A stretch of DNA of 64,000 bases from JBMOUD01 sp049319665 (GCF_049319665.1 NZ_JBMOUD010000004.1:124001-188000); one strand, 5' to 3'; positions 25,521-36,022 are shown, numbered from the stretch's first letter. Notes: generated from the sequence alone by a model not told the origin. Program-made: numbers and translations.

Positions 25521-28250
25521 TTACTCCGACTGCGAAGGTTTAATCAATTTGAGAATGGCGCCCAGGCGATCGTTCTGTTCGGCGCTGATTTCACGCCCGG
25601 CAGAATGTCCGGCGTTGTCTTTAATTACGTCTTGCAAGCCTATTAACCAGTCATAAATATAAAAAGCAGTGTAATTAGTCGGCTGTTCAGTCAGTTTTTG
25701 TAGGCGATAAGGCTCATCCCACTGCACCAATTGCGCATTTGGCAGAGCAAAAATTTTGCTGCCTCGATTAATACGACTTTCTGGTCGTTGAGATTCAGGT
25801 AATCTCAGGAAACCGAACCACGAGACGAAATCGCTTAATACCGTCAGCACGCGCGACACCTGTCGTTCCACCATCTCGTCACGACGGGCAATCACCTGCT
25901 CGGTTCCTGCCAGGGTATTGAGCAACTCTTGTTCCACGCCAAGGCGCTGACAGGCAGTAATCAATTCATCTGCCAAGGCTTCAAAGACCGGCTTACTGAT
26001 ACCAATCATCGCCACCAGCGGGTCGTTTTCCGGCATATTGCGCAGATGGTTGATCCAATAGTGCAGCACATTACTGGCATATTCCGTTTCATAGCCTTGG
26101 CTCACTGCGGCAGGCGTATTACGTGGTGCATCGGCAACGATAGAAGGCGCAGGCGCATCGCTAAACAAATCGAAATCGCTGCCGACGCCAAAGGCATTAC
26201 TCACCGCAGGTTCGCTGTGGCTCTCCGGTTCTTCACTGACGTTTTTGATTGGTTCATCGTGCTCTTGCAGATACAAACTGCGCAGCTCATCGCGCGTTGG
26301 CAGCAATCTGTCTAGCAGTTCGCCGTGCACGCCGGTACGGGTTTGCAATGCTTTGAGGATCTCTTCGGCAATACGCTGTTTTTTAACAAACTCCTCAGAG
26401 CCACCTTGCTGATACCAGGCACCAAGGCGGTTATCGACCAGCTCCCGTTGCACTTCATGCAACTGCTCGGCAATACGCTCGAGCTTCATCTGTGGAAGCG
26501 CGACTGTACTCAGATACTCGGCCATACGAGCCATTCCGCCGTTGTCCAATGTCAACATGGCATCCCATGCCTCGGCTGGATTAGCAACGTGGCTCTGCAC
26601 ACTGACATCGTCAATAAAGGTGCGGCGCATCAGGTGAAGCTGCTCGACGCTGTCGTCTTGCAGCGCGACTTCGCACTGATTTTGCATACGAATAAAGGAG
26701 ACCGGAAAACGCGGTTTACGCACCAAGAACGTGTTATTAAATGGCTGTCCCGGCTGCCATTCTTGCAACCATTCGTATTGACCAAAGCGTTCTAACATCG
26801 CCATCTTGATCATCCCGCCCTTGCCCCACGACTGGCGCAACAACGCCTCGTCGTGGCCCAGAGAGTTGGTAATACGCTGGTCAAACATGGTCAGCGCCCA
26901 AATCAAACCCGGCTTGCGTCGACCACGAATGTGCGCGTTTTCACCTTGCGTGTGTTTGATCCACTCATCCAATACGCCGCCGACTTCTTTCACATCGGAT
27001 TGCTTGCTGGAGGCAGTACAGACCACCAATACATTCATTTCCTGCTGGTCGGTGTAGCGCTCAAACAGATAGGCGACTTTGCCACGCAAAATCAGTTGAG
27101 CCAGCGGGTTAGCATCGTCGCTATTTACCGCACGACGTACATCCGCCATCGACTCCACGCCCAGACGTCCGCGATAACCAGGGAAGTCGAGCAAATCCAC
27201 CTGTTCGAACAGAACTTCACGCGTAGAAGACAGCAGCGGCACCACCAGCTCAACCGTCAACGCGGTCAGCTCTGCTAGCGATAATTCAACCGGCGCCCCG
27301 ATCTGGTTTTCGACCACCGGACACACCTGAATACGCTGGTCCGTGGGTTTATTCAGCCGCTCCAACATATCGACGTTCATAATGCTGTCGGCTTGTATCA
27401 ATACGCCATCTTGCTGTTTGACCAAAGCACTGAGCGGGGCCAGCACTTTGTGAGCGCCGGATAAACGTTGCAGGCTGTGGCCGAATCGGCGGTAAGCATC
27501 CGTCAGCTCGCCAATCTCTCCCCATAGTACTGAGAATAAACTCGCACGATCGTCGATACTCAGGTATGGAGCCAGTTCTATCGCTGCTGGCCAGAAATGT
27601 GGTACCAGACGCTTTTGGCTATTTTCCGCATGACGCGTTAGGTAATCCCAAAGCGAGACCACATCATCACCGCTTAACCCTGCGACTAACGTTGGTTGGC
27701 GGCGAGCAGAGAGTGCTTTCAGGTGCTCGGTGATACGCTTTTCATCCAGCTCATAAGCGAATTTTTCTGGATTGAAATCGTGTAAGAAAGCATTGGCGAG
27801 AATTTTGCCAATTTCGACTTCGCTAAATAACAGCAGTTCGACCGGATAAGCCTGATTGCCTGCCGCTGCCTGACGACTAAATCGTGTTACCAAGCCGGTG
27901 GCTTCTTTACCGCCGCCCGGCGGGTTGATGTGAGTCAGGAAGTCGAGCTGTTGTCCGCCAAGCGAAGTTTCCAGCTTGCCGTTTTCTCCGGCAGCTAAGG
28001 CCGAAATCAGGTAGGATTTCCCGGCTTGGGACAGGCCAAAGAAACCGACGGTCATTGGCTTTAGCGCCGCCTGAGACAGGCTGCGTGCTTTATTGCGGCT
28101 ACGACGCAGTTTAACGATCAAATTGTCCGCTTCGGTATTCAACCGTGGAGCGTTTTTACGCGTACTGTCAATCCAGTCAATTGCCTGACCAGCACCTTGA
28201 GATACCGCTTGCCACTGAGCAGAAAGTTGTTCGGGAGTTAATGATTTCAT
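25521..28250 (-). CDS. srfC: SrfC-family putative virulence factor (dynamin-like GTPase)
   Basis: The 909-residue protein carries a P-loop at residues 72-79 (VGFFGLSQAGKSYLISAL) and a G3 motif in VDLLDFPGYRGRLG near 355. A large helical C-terminal part follows, the layout of dynamin-like or large GTPases. No signal peptide is seen, so it acts in the cytoplasm or on the inner membrane. The srfC name comes from the Salmonella set of SsrB-regulated factors. ATG 28250 overlaps the srfB stop (ATGA), so the two are translationally coupled. A GTP-dependent membrane or complex-assembly role is inference. Confidence 0.85.
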   Translation of the reverse strand: MKSLTPEQLSAQWQAVSQGAGQAIDWIDSTRKNAPRLNTEADNLIVKLRRSRNKARSLSQAALKPMTVGFFGLSQAGKSYLISALAAGENGKLETSLGGQQLDFLTHINPPGGGKEATGLVTRFSRQAAAGNQAYPVELLLFSEVEIGKILANAFLHDFNPEKFAYELDEKRITEHLKALSARRQPTLVAGLSGDDVVSLWDYLTRHAENSQKRLVPHFWPAAIELAPYLSIDDRASLFSVLWGEIGELTDAYRRFGHSLQRLSGAHKVLAPLSALVKQQDGVLIQADSIMNVDMLERLNKPTDQRIQVCPVVENQIGAPVELSLAELTALTVELVVPLLSSTREVLFEQVDLLDFPGYRGRLGVESMADVRRAVNSDDANPLAQLILRGKVAYLFERYTDQQEMNVLVVCTASSKQSDVKEVGGVLDEWIKHTQGENAHIRGRRKPGLIWALTMFDQRITNSLGHDEALLRQSWGKGGMIKMAMLERFGQYEWLQEWQPGQPFNNTFLVRKPRFPVSFIRMQNQCEVALQDDSVEQLHLMRRTFIDDVSVQSHVANPAEAWDAMLTLDNGGMARMAEYLSTVALPQMKLERIAEQLHEVQRELVDNRLGAWYQQGGSEEFVKKQRIAEEILKALQTRTGVHGELLDRLLPTRDELRSLYLQEHDEPIKNVSEEPESHSEPAVSNAFGVGSDFDLFSDAPAPSIVADAPRNTPAAVSQGYETEYASNVLHYWINHLRNMPENDPLVAMIGISKPVFEALADELITACQRLGVEQELLNTLAGTEQVIARRDEMVERQVSRVLTVLSDFVSWFGFLRLPESQRPESRINRGSKIFALPNAQLVQWDEPYRLQKLTEQPTNYTAFYIYDWLIGLQDVIKDNAGHSAGREISAEQNDRLGAILKLIKPSQSE

Positions 28251-31200
28251 TTGTTAATTACGCTCCCACTGTCGAGCCAGTAATGAGTTTCGCCCAGGCC
28301 ATTTTCCACCAAGGTATTGAGTTTCAGTCGCAGGCTACGCGGCGAAACACTGCCGCCGCCTTCCATCATCACTTCAGCTATCTGGAAACGCTCAGGAGAG
28401 CCTTTGCTATCTTTGGTTTTCTTGGCGACCGCTAAACGCACGAATAAGGTTTCATTGCTGGCAACACGTTGCGCCAGTTTGGCATCGGTAATCGACAAGG
28501 TATAAAGCGCAGACGCTGGCCAACGCTCACTTGCTAACTGACGGAAGCCCAAACGCAACGTGCCGCGCATCTGGAAGCCACCTTCGGGATCTAATTCAAA
28601 ATCCTCTTTATCCAGGTCAATATCCTGGTAATAGAGATTGTTATCGGTGACCGCATTATTGACATCGAGCATGCCGAGATGACGTAGCGTGGAATAAGGT
28701 CTGAAATCCGTGGCCTGGAAATAGAAATTCGCCAGACGCAGGTTCTTGGCCATCAGGCATAGCATAGCCCCCACGGCAGCGGTGGATTTCGGGTCATCAA
28801 TACAGCCGAGTTTGTTAAACGGGTACCAGCCGCCGGTGTGATAACCGTGCAGCGGCAAAATACGTCCCGGCGGTAAGGGTTGCAGATGTTTGAACAGCGC
28901 CTGAATCCCCGGCAGACGGGAAGGTCGTCCGGTCAGCAGCAGCACATCACAGGAGTAGTGATAAAGCACTTCACACAGCGAACGAATGCTTTGCACAATA
29001 TTGATACGGTTAGTTAAAAAATCAGCATGCAGTTTGCTCAAACCAATGTTGAGTGGCGTCTGCAAAATATCAAAGGCGTTTTGCGCTTCGTTCAGTTCAC
29101 GACGTACTTCGGTGCTGATATAGCCCAACACGTTGTCGGTAGGCACTTGCGCCAACAACTCGCCGAAGGTGCTATTGATTTCTGCGGTGGTATCTAGCGG
29201 GTCATAATCTTCGTAACGCTTAAGTACCGCCAAACCAATAGGGCTGAATATCTGTAATGTCGCCTGCTGACGCAGAACCTGCTGCTGTGCCTCACGCGCT
29301 TCGCTACCAAACAATCGCGACATCAGCGCCGTCGGGTTTTTCACCCCCGCCACTTTTAACGCCTCAGACACTGCTGGTAAAATATACAGCTGGATGATAT
29401 CGAGCAGGATATCGTCGCCCGCGACTTTAAAGCCTTCGCGGAATAACTGACGAGGATGGATCCTGACGTTACTGCCCTTCCCGTCGTCCAGAATATACTG
29501 CGTAATCACCAGATCCGTGGTGCCGCCACCGATATCTATCGAGGCAATTTTTAGCGTTTTACCTGGCTGTTCACCGGCCGCCAGCACTTTATCCGGGCGC
29601 GCCATGCTGGCAAAGAACTCTTCGGTACGTCCGCCGAAATTCTCCTGCGCTTCATTATACAAATAGACCAGTTGCCCACAGGTCGCTTCATCCCACTCTA
29701 CATGCACTTCCGGCGGTGGGATCAGGCAGCTATTTTTTTCTTCTTCAGTATCGATTGGGCCATCACCTTGATGCCATCCCATGGCCTTCCACACCAAGGC
29801 AATGGCGTCGTGCATACGCTGGCGGAAGATTTCTCGCTCAGGCTTGGGCATCGCTGGAGGGACGGTCAGGATTAGATTTCGTAATTGACGCGGCGCTTTG
29901 GCATGGCTCATTTTTAAGCGCTGCGCCGCACTATTTATCTGCATTAACGCCTGTGCCAAGACCTCAGAAAGCATAAAGGTCATCAAGGAACTACGGCTAT
30001 AGTTTGGCGAGAAAACAGTCATACGTTCATCGGGCTCTAACCCACACAGCGGTTGACCCAGATCATTAAGCAAATACATCAAAGGCGCAGCGGTCGCCAG
30101 CGGTTCGCGGTCAGATTTCACAAATGCACGGCTAAAACGCCACCCCGGCGTATAGCTGTCTTCGTCCCACAGATAGCGTTTCGGGCTAGACAGGCCGGTA
30201 GAACCTTCGGTGCCCAGACGTTGTGCCGCCATACGAGTGGCTTCCAGGCCAACGCGCGTAATCGTCGGCCACAAGAAAGCATCGCTACGGCCACTTTTTA
30301 CCGAGAAATTCTGTTTACCAAATTCAGCCTGAGCAAATTCAATACGGCTTTCAAACGGCTCATTATAGATATAATGTGGCTCGCTCAGATCGCGCAATTG
30401 CAGCTCATAAAGCTGCTGTAAACCTTTATTCTCGCTTTGGTGATCTTCAACCAAAATGCCGCAGGTTCGTGAATTACCGACATCCAAAATCAAGTCCACT
30501 TTGATCGCCGGATCCTGCAATTTGATGGCATTGATTTTGATTTCTGGTACCTGCAACAACCGGCCCAAAATATCCAACACATTAAGATAATGCGCCTGAT
30601 ATTCAAACTCGCGCAGTGCAGTCTCAATATCATCGCTATGCATACGCAGGCGAGAAAAGGCTTGCTCGGTAAAGACCTCTTTTAGCCACTCATCAATCCA
30701 GTGTAAATCGAGGAAATCCCCCAACTCATTGCTGCGGTGTGCTAATGCGAAGCCCACGCCCGATTTAATATCATCCTCATTAGGGGCGAGATATTGGGTA
30801 TTGTTGCGTACCGGATAGACTTTGGTATCAAACGCCATACTGACCCGATAGGTATTGCCATCCTGATCGGGGGTATCCAAGGCAATAATCTGTACCCGAG
30901 CCCAGTTTGCCGGGCCATCACTGAAGGTACGAGGGGGATTAAAACGAAAGAACGGCAGCGGCAGCCAAACGCCATCGAGCAGCTTTAAGGATTGATCCAG
31001 CGGAATGCTGAATTCAGGTTTGCACACTTTTGGCGGCGTACCTGCGGCGGCAGGCAAAATATAGTTATCGTCACGCTCGTTATACAACAAGCGGATCAGC
31101 GGGCCATTAGCGCTTTGCCGAATAAACTCACCCGGCAGCTCTTTACGTAGTACCGGCTTGAGCGCAAAATCTAAAAACTGGATGCCGCTATCACGGATAA

Positions 31201-31252
31201 GAGTAATTTTTTCTTTATAATCAATAATATTAGCCAGCATATTGTTATTCAC
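28247..31252 (-). CDS. srfB: SrfB-family putative virulence factor (actin/Hsp70-like ATPase)
   Basis: The 1001-residue protein has an actin/Hsp70-type ATP fold: phosphate-1 loop LILDVGNSRTCGILVED near 263, phosphate-2 loop IASIDIGGGTTDLVIT near 575, and the adenosine-site motif LLLTGRPSRLPGIQALF near 770. The start is GTG 31252, overlapping the srfA stop; an ATG at 31240 is possible. No signal peptide is seen, so it is cytoplasmic. It is the largest gene of the cluster and sits between srfA and srfC in the order known from Salmonella and related enterics. Confidence 0.88.
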   Translation of the reverse strand: MNNNMLANIIDYKEKITLIRDSGIQFLDFALKPVLRKELPGEFIRQSANGPLIRLLYNERDDNYILPAAAGTPPKVCKPEFSIPLDQSLKLLDGVWLPLPFFRFNPPRTFSDGPANWARVQIIALDTPDQDGNTYRVSMAFDTKVYPVRNNTQYLAPNEDDIKSGVGFALAHRSNELGDFLDLHWIDEWLKEVFTEQAFSRLRMHSDDIETALREFEYQAHYLNVLDILGRLLQVPEIKINAIKLQDPAIKVDLILDVGNSRTCGILVEDHQSENKGLQQLYELQLRDLSEPHYIYNEPFESRIEFAQAEFGKQNFSVKSGRSDAFLWPTITRVGLEATRMAAQRLGTEGSTGLSSPKRYLWDEDSYTPGWRFSRAFVKSDREPLATAAPLMYLLNDLGQPLCGLEPDERMTVFSPNYSRSSLMTFMLSEVLAQALMQINSAAQRLKMSHAKAPRQLRNLILTVPPAMPKPEREIFRQRMHDAIALVWKAMGWHQGDGPIDTEEEKNSCLIPPPEVHVEWDEATCGQLVYLYNEAQENFGGRTEEFFASMARPDKVLAAGEQPGKTLKIASIDIGGGTTDLVITQYILDDGKGSNVRIHPRQLFREGFKVAGDDILLDIIQLYILPAVSEALKVAGVKNPTALMSRLFGSEAREAQQQVLRQQATLQIFSPIGLAVLKRYEDYDPLDTTAEINSTFGELLAQVPTDNVLGYISTEVRRELNEAQNAFDILQTPLNIGLSKLHADFLTNRINIVQSIRSLCEVLYHYSCDVLLLTGRPSRLPGIQALFKHLQPLPPGRILPLHGYHTGGWYPFNKLGCIDDPKSTAAVGAMLCLMAKNLRLANFYFQATDFRPYSTLRHLGMLDVNNAVTDNNLYYQDIDLDKEDFELDPEGGFQMRGTLRLGFRQLASERWPASALYTLSITDAKLAQRVASNETLFVRLAVAKKTKDSKGSPERFQIAEVMMEGGGSVSPRSLRLKLNTLVENGLGETHYWLDSGSVINK

Positions 31253-32678
31253 TCTCTCGCTTCATCGTCATCGGAAATACCGTCTTGGCGTCATAGCGGC
31301 CTTTGCAATGTGCAGCGCTTTGCGCCCCAGGCTGGCAAACTATTTCCGGCATTTTGTAACTGGAACCATCGCTACACTGCGCCTGGCCAATGTTATTGAT
31401 CGCCAGCTGCCCCGAATTCACCAGCGCGCTGACACCCGCGCTACAGGTCACGCCATCACCACGCTTCATCGACACCTGCCCTTGGCCATTTTTGATCTGA
31501 TAATTCAGACTTAGTGGTTTACCGGTACGTTGATCTTGAATCCCAGCCCCCGCTTTCCAGTTACCGTTAAGAAAACCAGTCGAACCACTCGCCAACGCAT
31601 CAGCAGGAATACTCAACGGAGCTTTCGCGTTGGCTAATGGATCCTTTATTGATGAATTGCCGGGAGATGGATCATTAATTGAGGGGGCAGGAATAGAAGG
31701 ATCGTCCACTGTCGGCATGTTGTGTGCTGTCGTATTGTCGGCAGAAACTGCAGCATCAGGTGATACCACGCCATCACCAGCATTTGTAGATTCAGCAACG
31801 GCCTGGTTTGTCGCATCATCGATCGATGGAACTGCCAATGTTGCATCCCCATGATTGAGGTTGCCAACTGGAACAACAGCCTCTCCGTCAACCCGGCCCT
31901 TTGGCAACGTCACTGCGCCATTGAGTGTCATGCCCTCCTGCGGTACAACATGGCGTGTTTTATCTGACGATGTGGCCGCAGGCAAAGCAGAAGGCATCGC
32001 CGGTACACCAACGCTGGTGGTACAACCACGCAGTAAAAAAAGTGCCAGTAGCAATAACAACAACAGCGGCAATAACCACCCAAAACGACGCCAGTGCCAC
32101 CAGTGATAGCGGGTTGTCGGTGCAATAGGCGCAGCAGCCACAGCAGCAGTGGCAGCAGGAATGGCATGATTAACAGGAAGAGGTTTTTCGCTAATGGGAG
32201 AACGTAAACAATCCAGCGGATCCGAGCGGGAGGCTTTATCGGCATTCACGAAGCCCCAAAATGTCAGAACAGGCTTGCCATCAACCAAATAAACATGGCT
32301 ATTATCAGGGAATTGAATGGATTTCGCCAATAATGTACCGAACAACTGGTGTTCGACTTTCTCCGATCCTTGCATACGTTGGCTGACATCAATCAGCGCC
32401 GCGTGACAGGCTTCTAATTGGCTGAGCGCCGATGTCCTCTCCTGTTCACTGGCTGCTGACCAGGGAATGACTGTACTGCCATCAATTGGCGAATACCAAT
32501 CGACCCTATCTCCACCTTCATTGGACTGTGGAACGGCCATACAATCGGCGATATTTTGTTGTTGCCTAAGACGTAACGTCTCTCGAAGCTGTAGCGCAGA
32601 GGTATAGACGGGTTGCCCGTTTTCTCCTAACGCCAAAAAATCTTCAAGCTTGCCACTGCGCAATAATGGGGTTGCCAC
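31245..32678 (-). CDS. srfA: SrfA-family putative virulence factor (single-pass membrane protein)
   Basis: The 477-residue protein starts at GTG 32678. A cytoplasmic N-terminal domain of about 190 residues ends in SHVYLVDGKPVLTFWGFVN. One membrane helix follows (RFGWLLPLLLLLLLALFLL, near 197-217), then a long low-complexity Ala/Asp/Asn/Pro linker. The C-terminal periplasmic domain has QVSMKRGDGVTCSAGVSALV and paired cysteines. The N-terminal domain and helix resemble those of the vWA protein at 33074-34489. It is the first gene of the coupled srfA-srfB-srfC block. Confidence 0.82.
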   Translation of the reverse strand: MATPLLRSGKLEDFLALGENGQPVYTSALQLRETLRLRQQQNIADCMAVPQSNEGGDRVDWYSPIDGSTVIPWSAASEQERTSALSQLEACHAALIDVSQRMQGSEKVEHQLFGTLLAKSIQFPDNSHVYLVDGKPVLTFWGFVNADKASRSDPLDCLRSPISEKPLPVNHAIPAATAAVAAAPIAPTTRYHWWHWRRFGWLLPLLLLLLLALFLLRGCTTSVGVPAMPSALPAATSSDKTRHVVPQEGMTLNGAVTLPKGRVDGEAVVPVGNLNHGDATLAVPSIDDATNQAVAESTNAGDGVVSPDAAVSADNTTAHNMPTVDDPSIPAPSINDPSPGNSSIKDPLANAKAPLSIPADALASGSTGFLNGNWKAGAGIQDQRTGKPLSLNYQIKNGQGQVSMKRGDGVTCSAGVSALVNSGQLAINNIGQAQCSDGSSYKMPEIVCQPGAQSAAHCKGRYDAKTVFPMTMKRESE

Positions 32679-33073
32679 TTAAAAGAGATCCTTCTGCAAT
32701 ATATTTTTCGGCAATTGATTTAACGGCAGACGTAACTTAATTATCAACTGCATTGAACAAACAAGCTGATAATGCATACGCTGGCTAATATTTTGCAGAA
32801 AACTTAATTTAAGGAAATAGCTAAAGCGAGACTCTTTTAGGAAAAAAGATTCTCTCTGAAAACGGATTTTTTAATAAAAAACAAACTAGGAATAGTCTTA
32901 TTTTTAATTGTAACAACAAACATAATAAAATGTCTAGATATGTATTACACAAATTCACCACAAGAACATCGCAAATTAAAATTCAATAAAATCAATCTCA
33001 TGAAAAAATCAGAGAGCTAACCGACTAAAAATGTAACTTATTTAATTTGATGATAAATAATAACCATTAGTTA
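32679..33073. other. AT-rich intergenic region upstream of srfA
   Basis: About 395 bases with very low GC, no gene and no recognised terminator or operator. It separates the first vWA gene from srfA and so probably holds a promoter for the srfABC transcript. Confidence 0.4.
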
Positions 33074-34489
33074 TCACTTACCATTCCCAACAGAGCAATT
33101 CTGAGGAATATAAGATGCCATCGCTTTTTTCATAACGTCGTTAATTTCATCAGATTTATTTGCCGTAAAGACTTTCCCCCCCGTAGATTGAGCGACGCAA
33201 TTACCCGCGCCAGCACCTAAAATATCCACAACATTAACAACTAAACGTGGTTTTAAACGTTTTAATTCAGCAGCAACTTTACAAGGATCACCACCACAGG
33301 TTTCATCACCATCAGAAACCAAGAGAATAATGGCATCACGATTTACACCATCAACCATTTTACCCGCTTTACGTAAGGCTTCTGCTAATGGGGTTTTACC
33401 GTCTGGTTCAATATGATTAATAGTCCGAATTAATTTTGGTCGCTGGCTGGCGGAGAAAAATCCACTGGATTTAACTACACCACAGTTTTCAGCACTGACT
33501 AATCCTACCGTCATATCAGAAGGCAGCTGATTAATAATGCTCGACGTTGCCTTGCGAGCGACTGAAATACGCCGTGGCTCACGAATAAGATTAGCGGGCA
33601 ACATATCGCCGTCGATCCGACTCAACTCTTCTCGCGTTGCATCCATACTTAGTATCATCGATCCTGACGCATCTAGTATCACCACCACCTGTGGCGCGAG
33701 CTCAGCCGTGCGGTCTTCCGGGCAGAGAGATTTCACGTTATCAAGCGCCAGTCTCTTACAGTGGCTTGCCGCTTCACTGCCGCGACCAGCAGCTTCTTCT
33801 GCCGCAATGCATTTATCGATAGGAGAAGCGGGAGCAACAGGCGGCTCAACAAACGTTGATGGGCCTAAAGGCGGGAGTTCACCAACGGGTGCAGACTCTA
33901 TAACCTGTAATTTTACCGGCTCAACTTCTGCAATCGGCACAGCATCAGGGGTACGCGGCCAAAACCACCAAGCGAGCAAAGCCAACAATAACAGCAGCAG
34001 TAATAACCACCACCAGCGCAAGCGTCTAGTCGCGACCGTAGCCCCAACGCTAGCCGCTAATGGCACAGCTACAGGTAGTTCAGGAGCTGGTTTGCCCCAA
34101 CAGGTGATAACAGGCTGACCATTCTGCACATAAATAACGCTATCGTCTGGTACATGAGAAGCCTGCCGAAGCAGTTGAACATCAGCATGATCCTCACCCA
34201 ACTGAGGAGCTAACTGTTCAGCCAATTGTCGTACCGCTGCTAATTTTTCCTGCATGATATGGCGCAGGTTTTGTGCCTCACCCACTGGCAACGTACTGAA
34301 CGGCAATGCCTGTCCATCGGTCTCCGTTAGCCACTCGATAACCTCGGCACCATCAGAACGAGGTTGAGCGTAAAGGGTCGCAATACGCGCAGGCAAATGC
34401 TGACGTAATAAGCTCATTAAGCGACTGTAGCCCGCTAATGCATTGGTCGCATTTGATAACTCGATGGTCTGACGGGCTATACGATTCAT
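33074..34489 (-). CDS. Membrane-anchored von Willebrand factor A domain protein
   Basis: The 471-residue protein has a cytoplasmic N-terminal domain (1-150) ending in SVIYVQNGQPVITCWG and a membrane helix near 155-178 (RRLRWWWLLLLLLLLALLAW). A Pro-rich linker follows, then a periplasmic vWA domain with VVVILDASGSM near 270 (perfect MIDAS DxSxS) and IILLVSDGDETCGGDPC. The N-terminal module and helix are like those of SrfA, suggesting duplication with exchange of the outer domain. It lies 395 bases before srfA on the same strand and probably belongs to the same machine. Confidence 0.85.
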   Translation of the reverse strand: MNRIARQTIELSNATNALAGYSRLMSLLRQHLPARIATLYAQPRSDGAEVIEWLTETDGQALPFSTLPVGEAQNLRHIMQEKLAAVRQLAEQLAPQLGEDHADVQLLRQASHVPDDSVIYVQNGQPVITCWGKPAPELPVAVPLAASVGATVATRRLRWWWLLLLLLLLALLAWWFWPRTPDAVPIAEVEPVKLQVIESAPVGELPPLGPSTFVEPPVAPASPIDKCIAAEEAAGRGSEAASHCKRLALDNVKSLCPEDRTAELAPQVVVILDASGSMILSMDATREELSRIDGDMLPANLIREPRRISVARKATSSIINQLPSDMTVGLVSAENCGVVKSSGFFSASQRPKLIRTINHIEPDGKTPLAEALRKAGKMVDGVNRDAIILLVSDGDETCGGDPCKVAAELKRLKPRLVVNVVDILGAGAGNCVAQSTGGKVFTANKSDEINDVMKKAMASYIPQNCSVGNGK

Positions 34490-34675
34490 ATTGTTGATAT
34501 ACGCTTAGAGGATTATTTTAAAAACTAGAATTCTAGGATAGAAGCAGGCTGTTAAAATACCAGCCATAAAAAATAATAATAGATTTTTGTCATTATCGGC
34601 AGAGCGATAAAATATATTAGGAATATTTTTATAAAATATCCCTAATTAGGCAGAGTTATTTAACAGCTTTTAGAA

Positions 34676-36022
34676 TTAATGCGTAATACCAAGTTTCGCC
34701 AGCGATAGCGCTTCTAATTCCTCATACAAACCAAATTCATCAATGACAGCACGGCCTAGCGCCTTCTCAAAATCTTGCTGATTTGGATTGCCACTGTTGA
34801 CGCTGCTGGTATCACCACCCAGATTGGACTGGAAAATGCCCGCGGCGCTGACGGGTAAAAAATCTTCGTAAACGATCGGCTCAACGGTCACTAATCCATT
34901 GGCAATACTTTGCTCCAGATTATCGCGCGTGATCTGAATCGAAGAGTCTTGTGCAGAACGACGATAGCGGAAATAGCCCAGCTTCTGCTGACGCAATGTA
35001 TGGAGATCATCGGGGAAAGCGGCAAATATTTGCGCTAAATGTTGCTGGTGATTGAGGTTAGCGGCTTTTTCCGTCGTCGATGCCTCAATAAGCAATCGGT
35101 CATACAGAGCCCGGCCTTTACGCGTTAACGCCAAACCACGCTGTTCTATCTCGCCAAAGCGCGCGGTGTGCGTACCGGCAGCATGGTCAGTGAAATGAAT
35201 CGCTTCGTTCAGCGCTTTAAAACTGGTTTGGCGTAACAAAATCGGGTTCTGGCGGCGCGGCGGGCCTTCGATGGTCTCTTTGGGCGTAATACCGTTAAAC
35301 GGCATGCGTTTTTGCACTTCATCAATATCTAGCGTACGCGGCGTGAGGTGATTAATGTGCGGCCCCCAGAAGCAAACCACATCGGCAATTAAACGATGCT
35401 GTTGCAACAACGCATTATAGGTTTCCAGGCTGACCAACGCCTGATGATGCCACCGGAAGGTTTCCAGCGCTTCTCTGACGAATTCATCCGCTTGTTGATC
35501 ATTTAAACCGCCTTGCCTCTCATTGATCACGATTAACTCACGAACGCGTGGTGTGAAGATATCGCGCGCAGCAAGGATAACGTTAACCTGCTGGCGAAGT
35601 GCTTCGTTATCAATGAGTTCTAAACGCAGAAGCGAGGTAAATACACGGAATGGATTGATTTGTAGTGCCGTCTCAGTGACCGGGCGAAATGCTGTCGCAT
35701 GCACCGGCACGCCCGCCGCCGACAAGTCGTAATAACCAACAGGGTGCATGCCCATCACACCAAATAGCTCGCGCATCGTTGCCAGCTCAGCCGCCGTGCC
35801 AAGACGGATTGCACCGTGACGTTCCACACTTAAACGGTTAACTTGCTGTTCATGTTCCTGCTTAATAAAAGTGCCGCTATCTTGCGATAGCACTTCATTA
35901 TTCACTTCGCGAACAATCTTAAGCAGGGTTCCATATTGCGGTACTTCAGCTTGATACATTGCCGACATTGCTTTTGAAAAACGGTCACGGATGCTATCTA
36001 CATTTACCCATCCACTACTCAT
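34676..36022 (-). CDS. hglS: 2-oxoadipate dioxygenase/decarboxylase (YdcJ/HglS family, DUF1338)
   Basis: The 448-residue protein is close to E. coli YdcJ in length and sequence along its whole length: AMSAMYQAEVPQYGTLL, VERHGAIRLGTAAELATMR, DLSAAGVPVHATAFRP, INPFRVFTSLLRLELI, INHLTPRTLDID and EDFLPVSAAGIFQSNLGG. The family is an Fe(II)-dependent enzyme that converts 2-oxoadipate to D-2-hydroxyglutarate with CO2 release, a step of lysine breakdown. The ATG follows GGGGAAA. Neighbours are the srf cluster on one side and an aldehyde dehydrogenase on the other; linkage to the latter is plausible because semialdehydes occur in the same pathway. Function here is inferred from homology. Confidence 0.85.
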   Translation of the reverse strand: MSSGWVNVDSIRDRFSKAMSAMYQAEVPQYGTLLKIVREVNNEVLSQDSGTFIKQEHEQQVNRLSVERHGAIRLGTAAELATMRELFGVMGMHPVGYYDLSAAGVPVHATAFRPVTETALQINPFRVFTSLLRLELIDNEALRQQVNVILAARDIFTPRVRELIVINERQGGLNDQQADEFVREALETFRWHHQALVSLETYNALLQQHRLIADVVCFWGPHINHLTPRTLDIDEVQKRMPFNGITPKETIEGPPRRQNPILLRQTSFKALNEAIHFTDHAAGTHTARFGEIEQRGLALTRKGRALYDRLLIEASTTEKAANLNHQQHLAQIFAAFPDDLHTLRQQKLGYFRYRRSAQDSSIQITRDNLEQSIANGLVTVEPIVYEDFLPVSAAGIFQSNLGGDTSSVNSGNPNQQDFEKALGRAVIDEFGLYEELEALSLAKLGITH

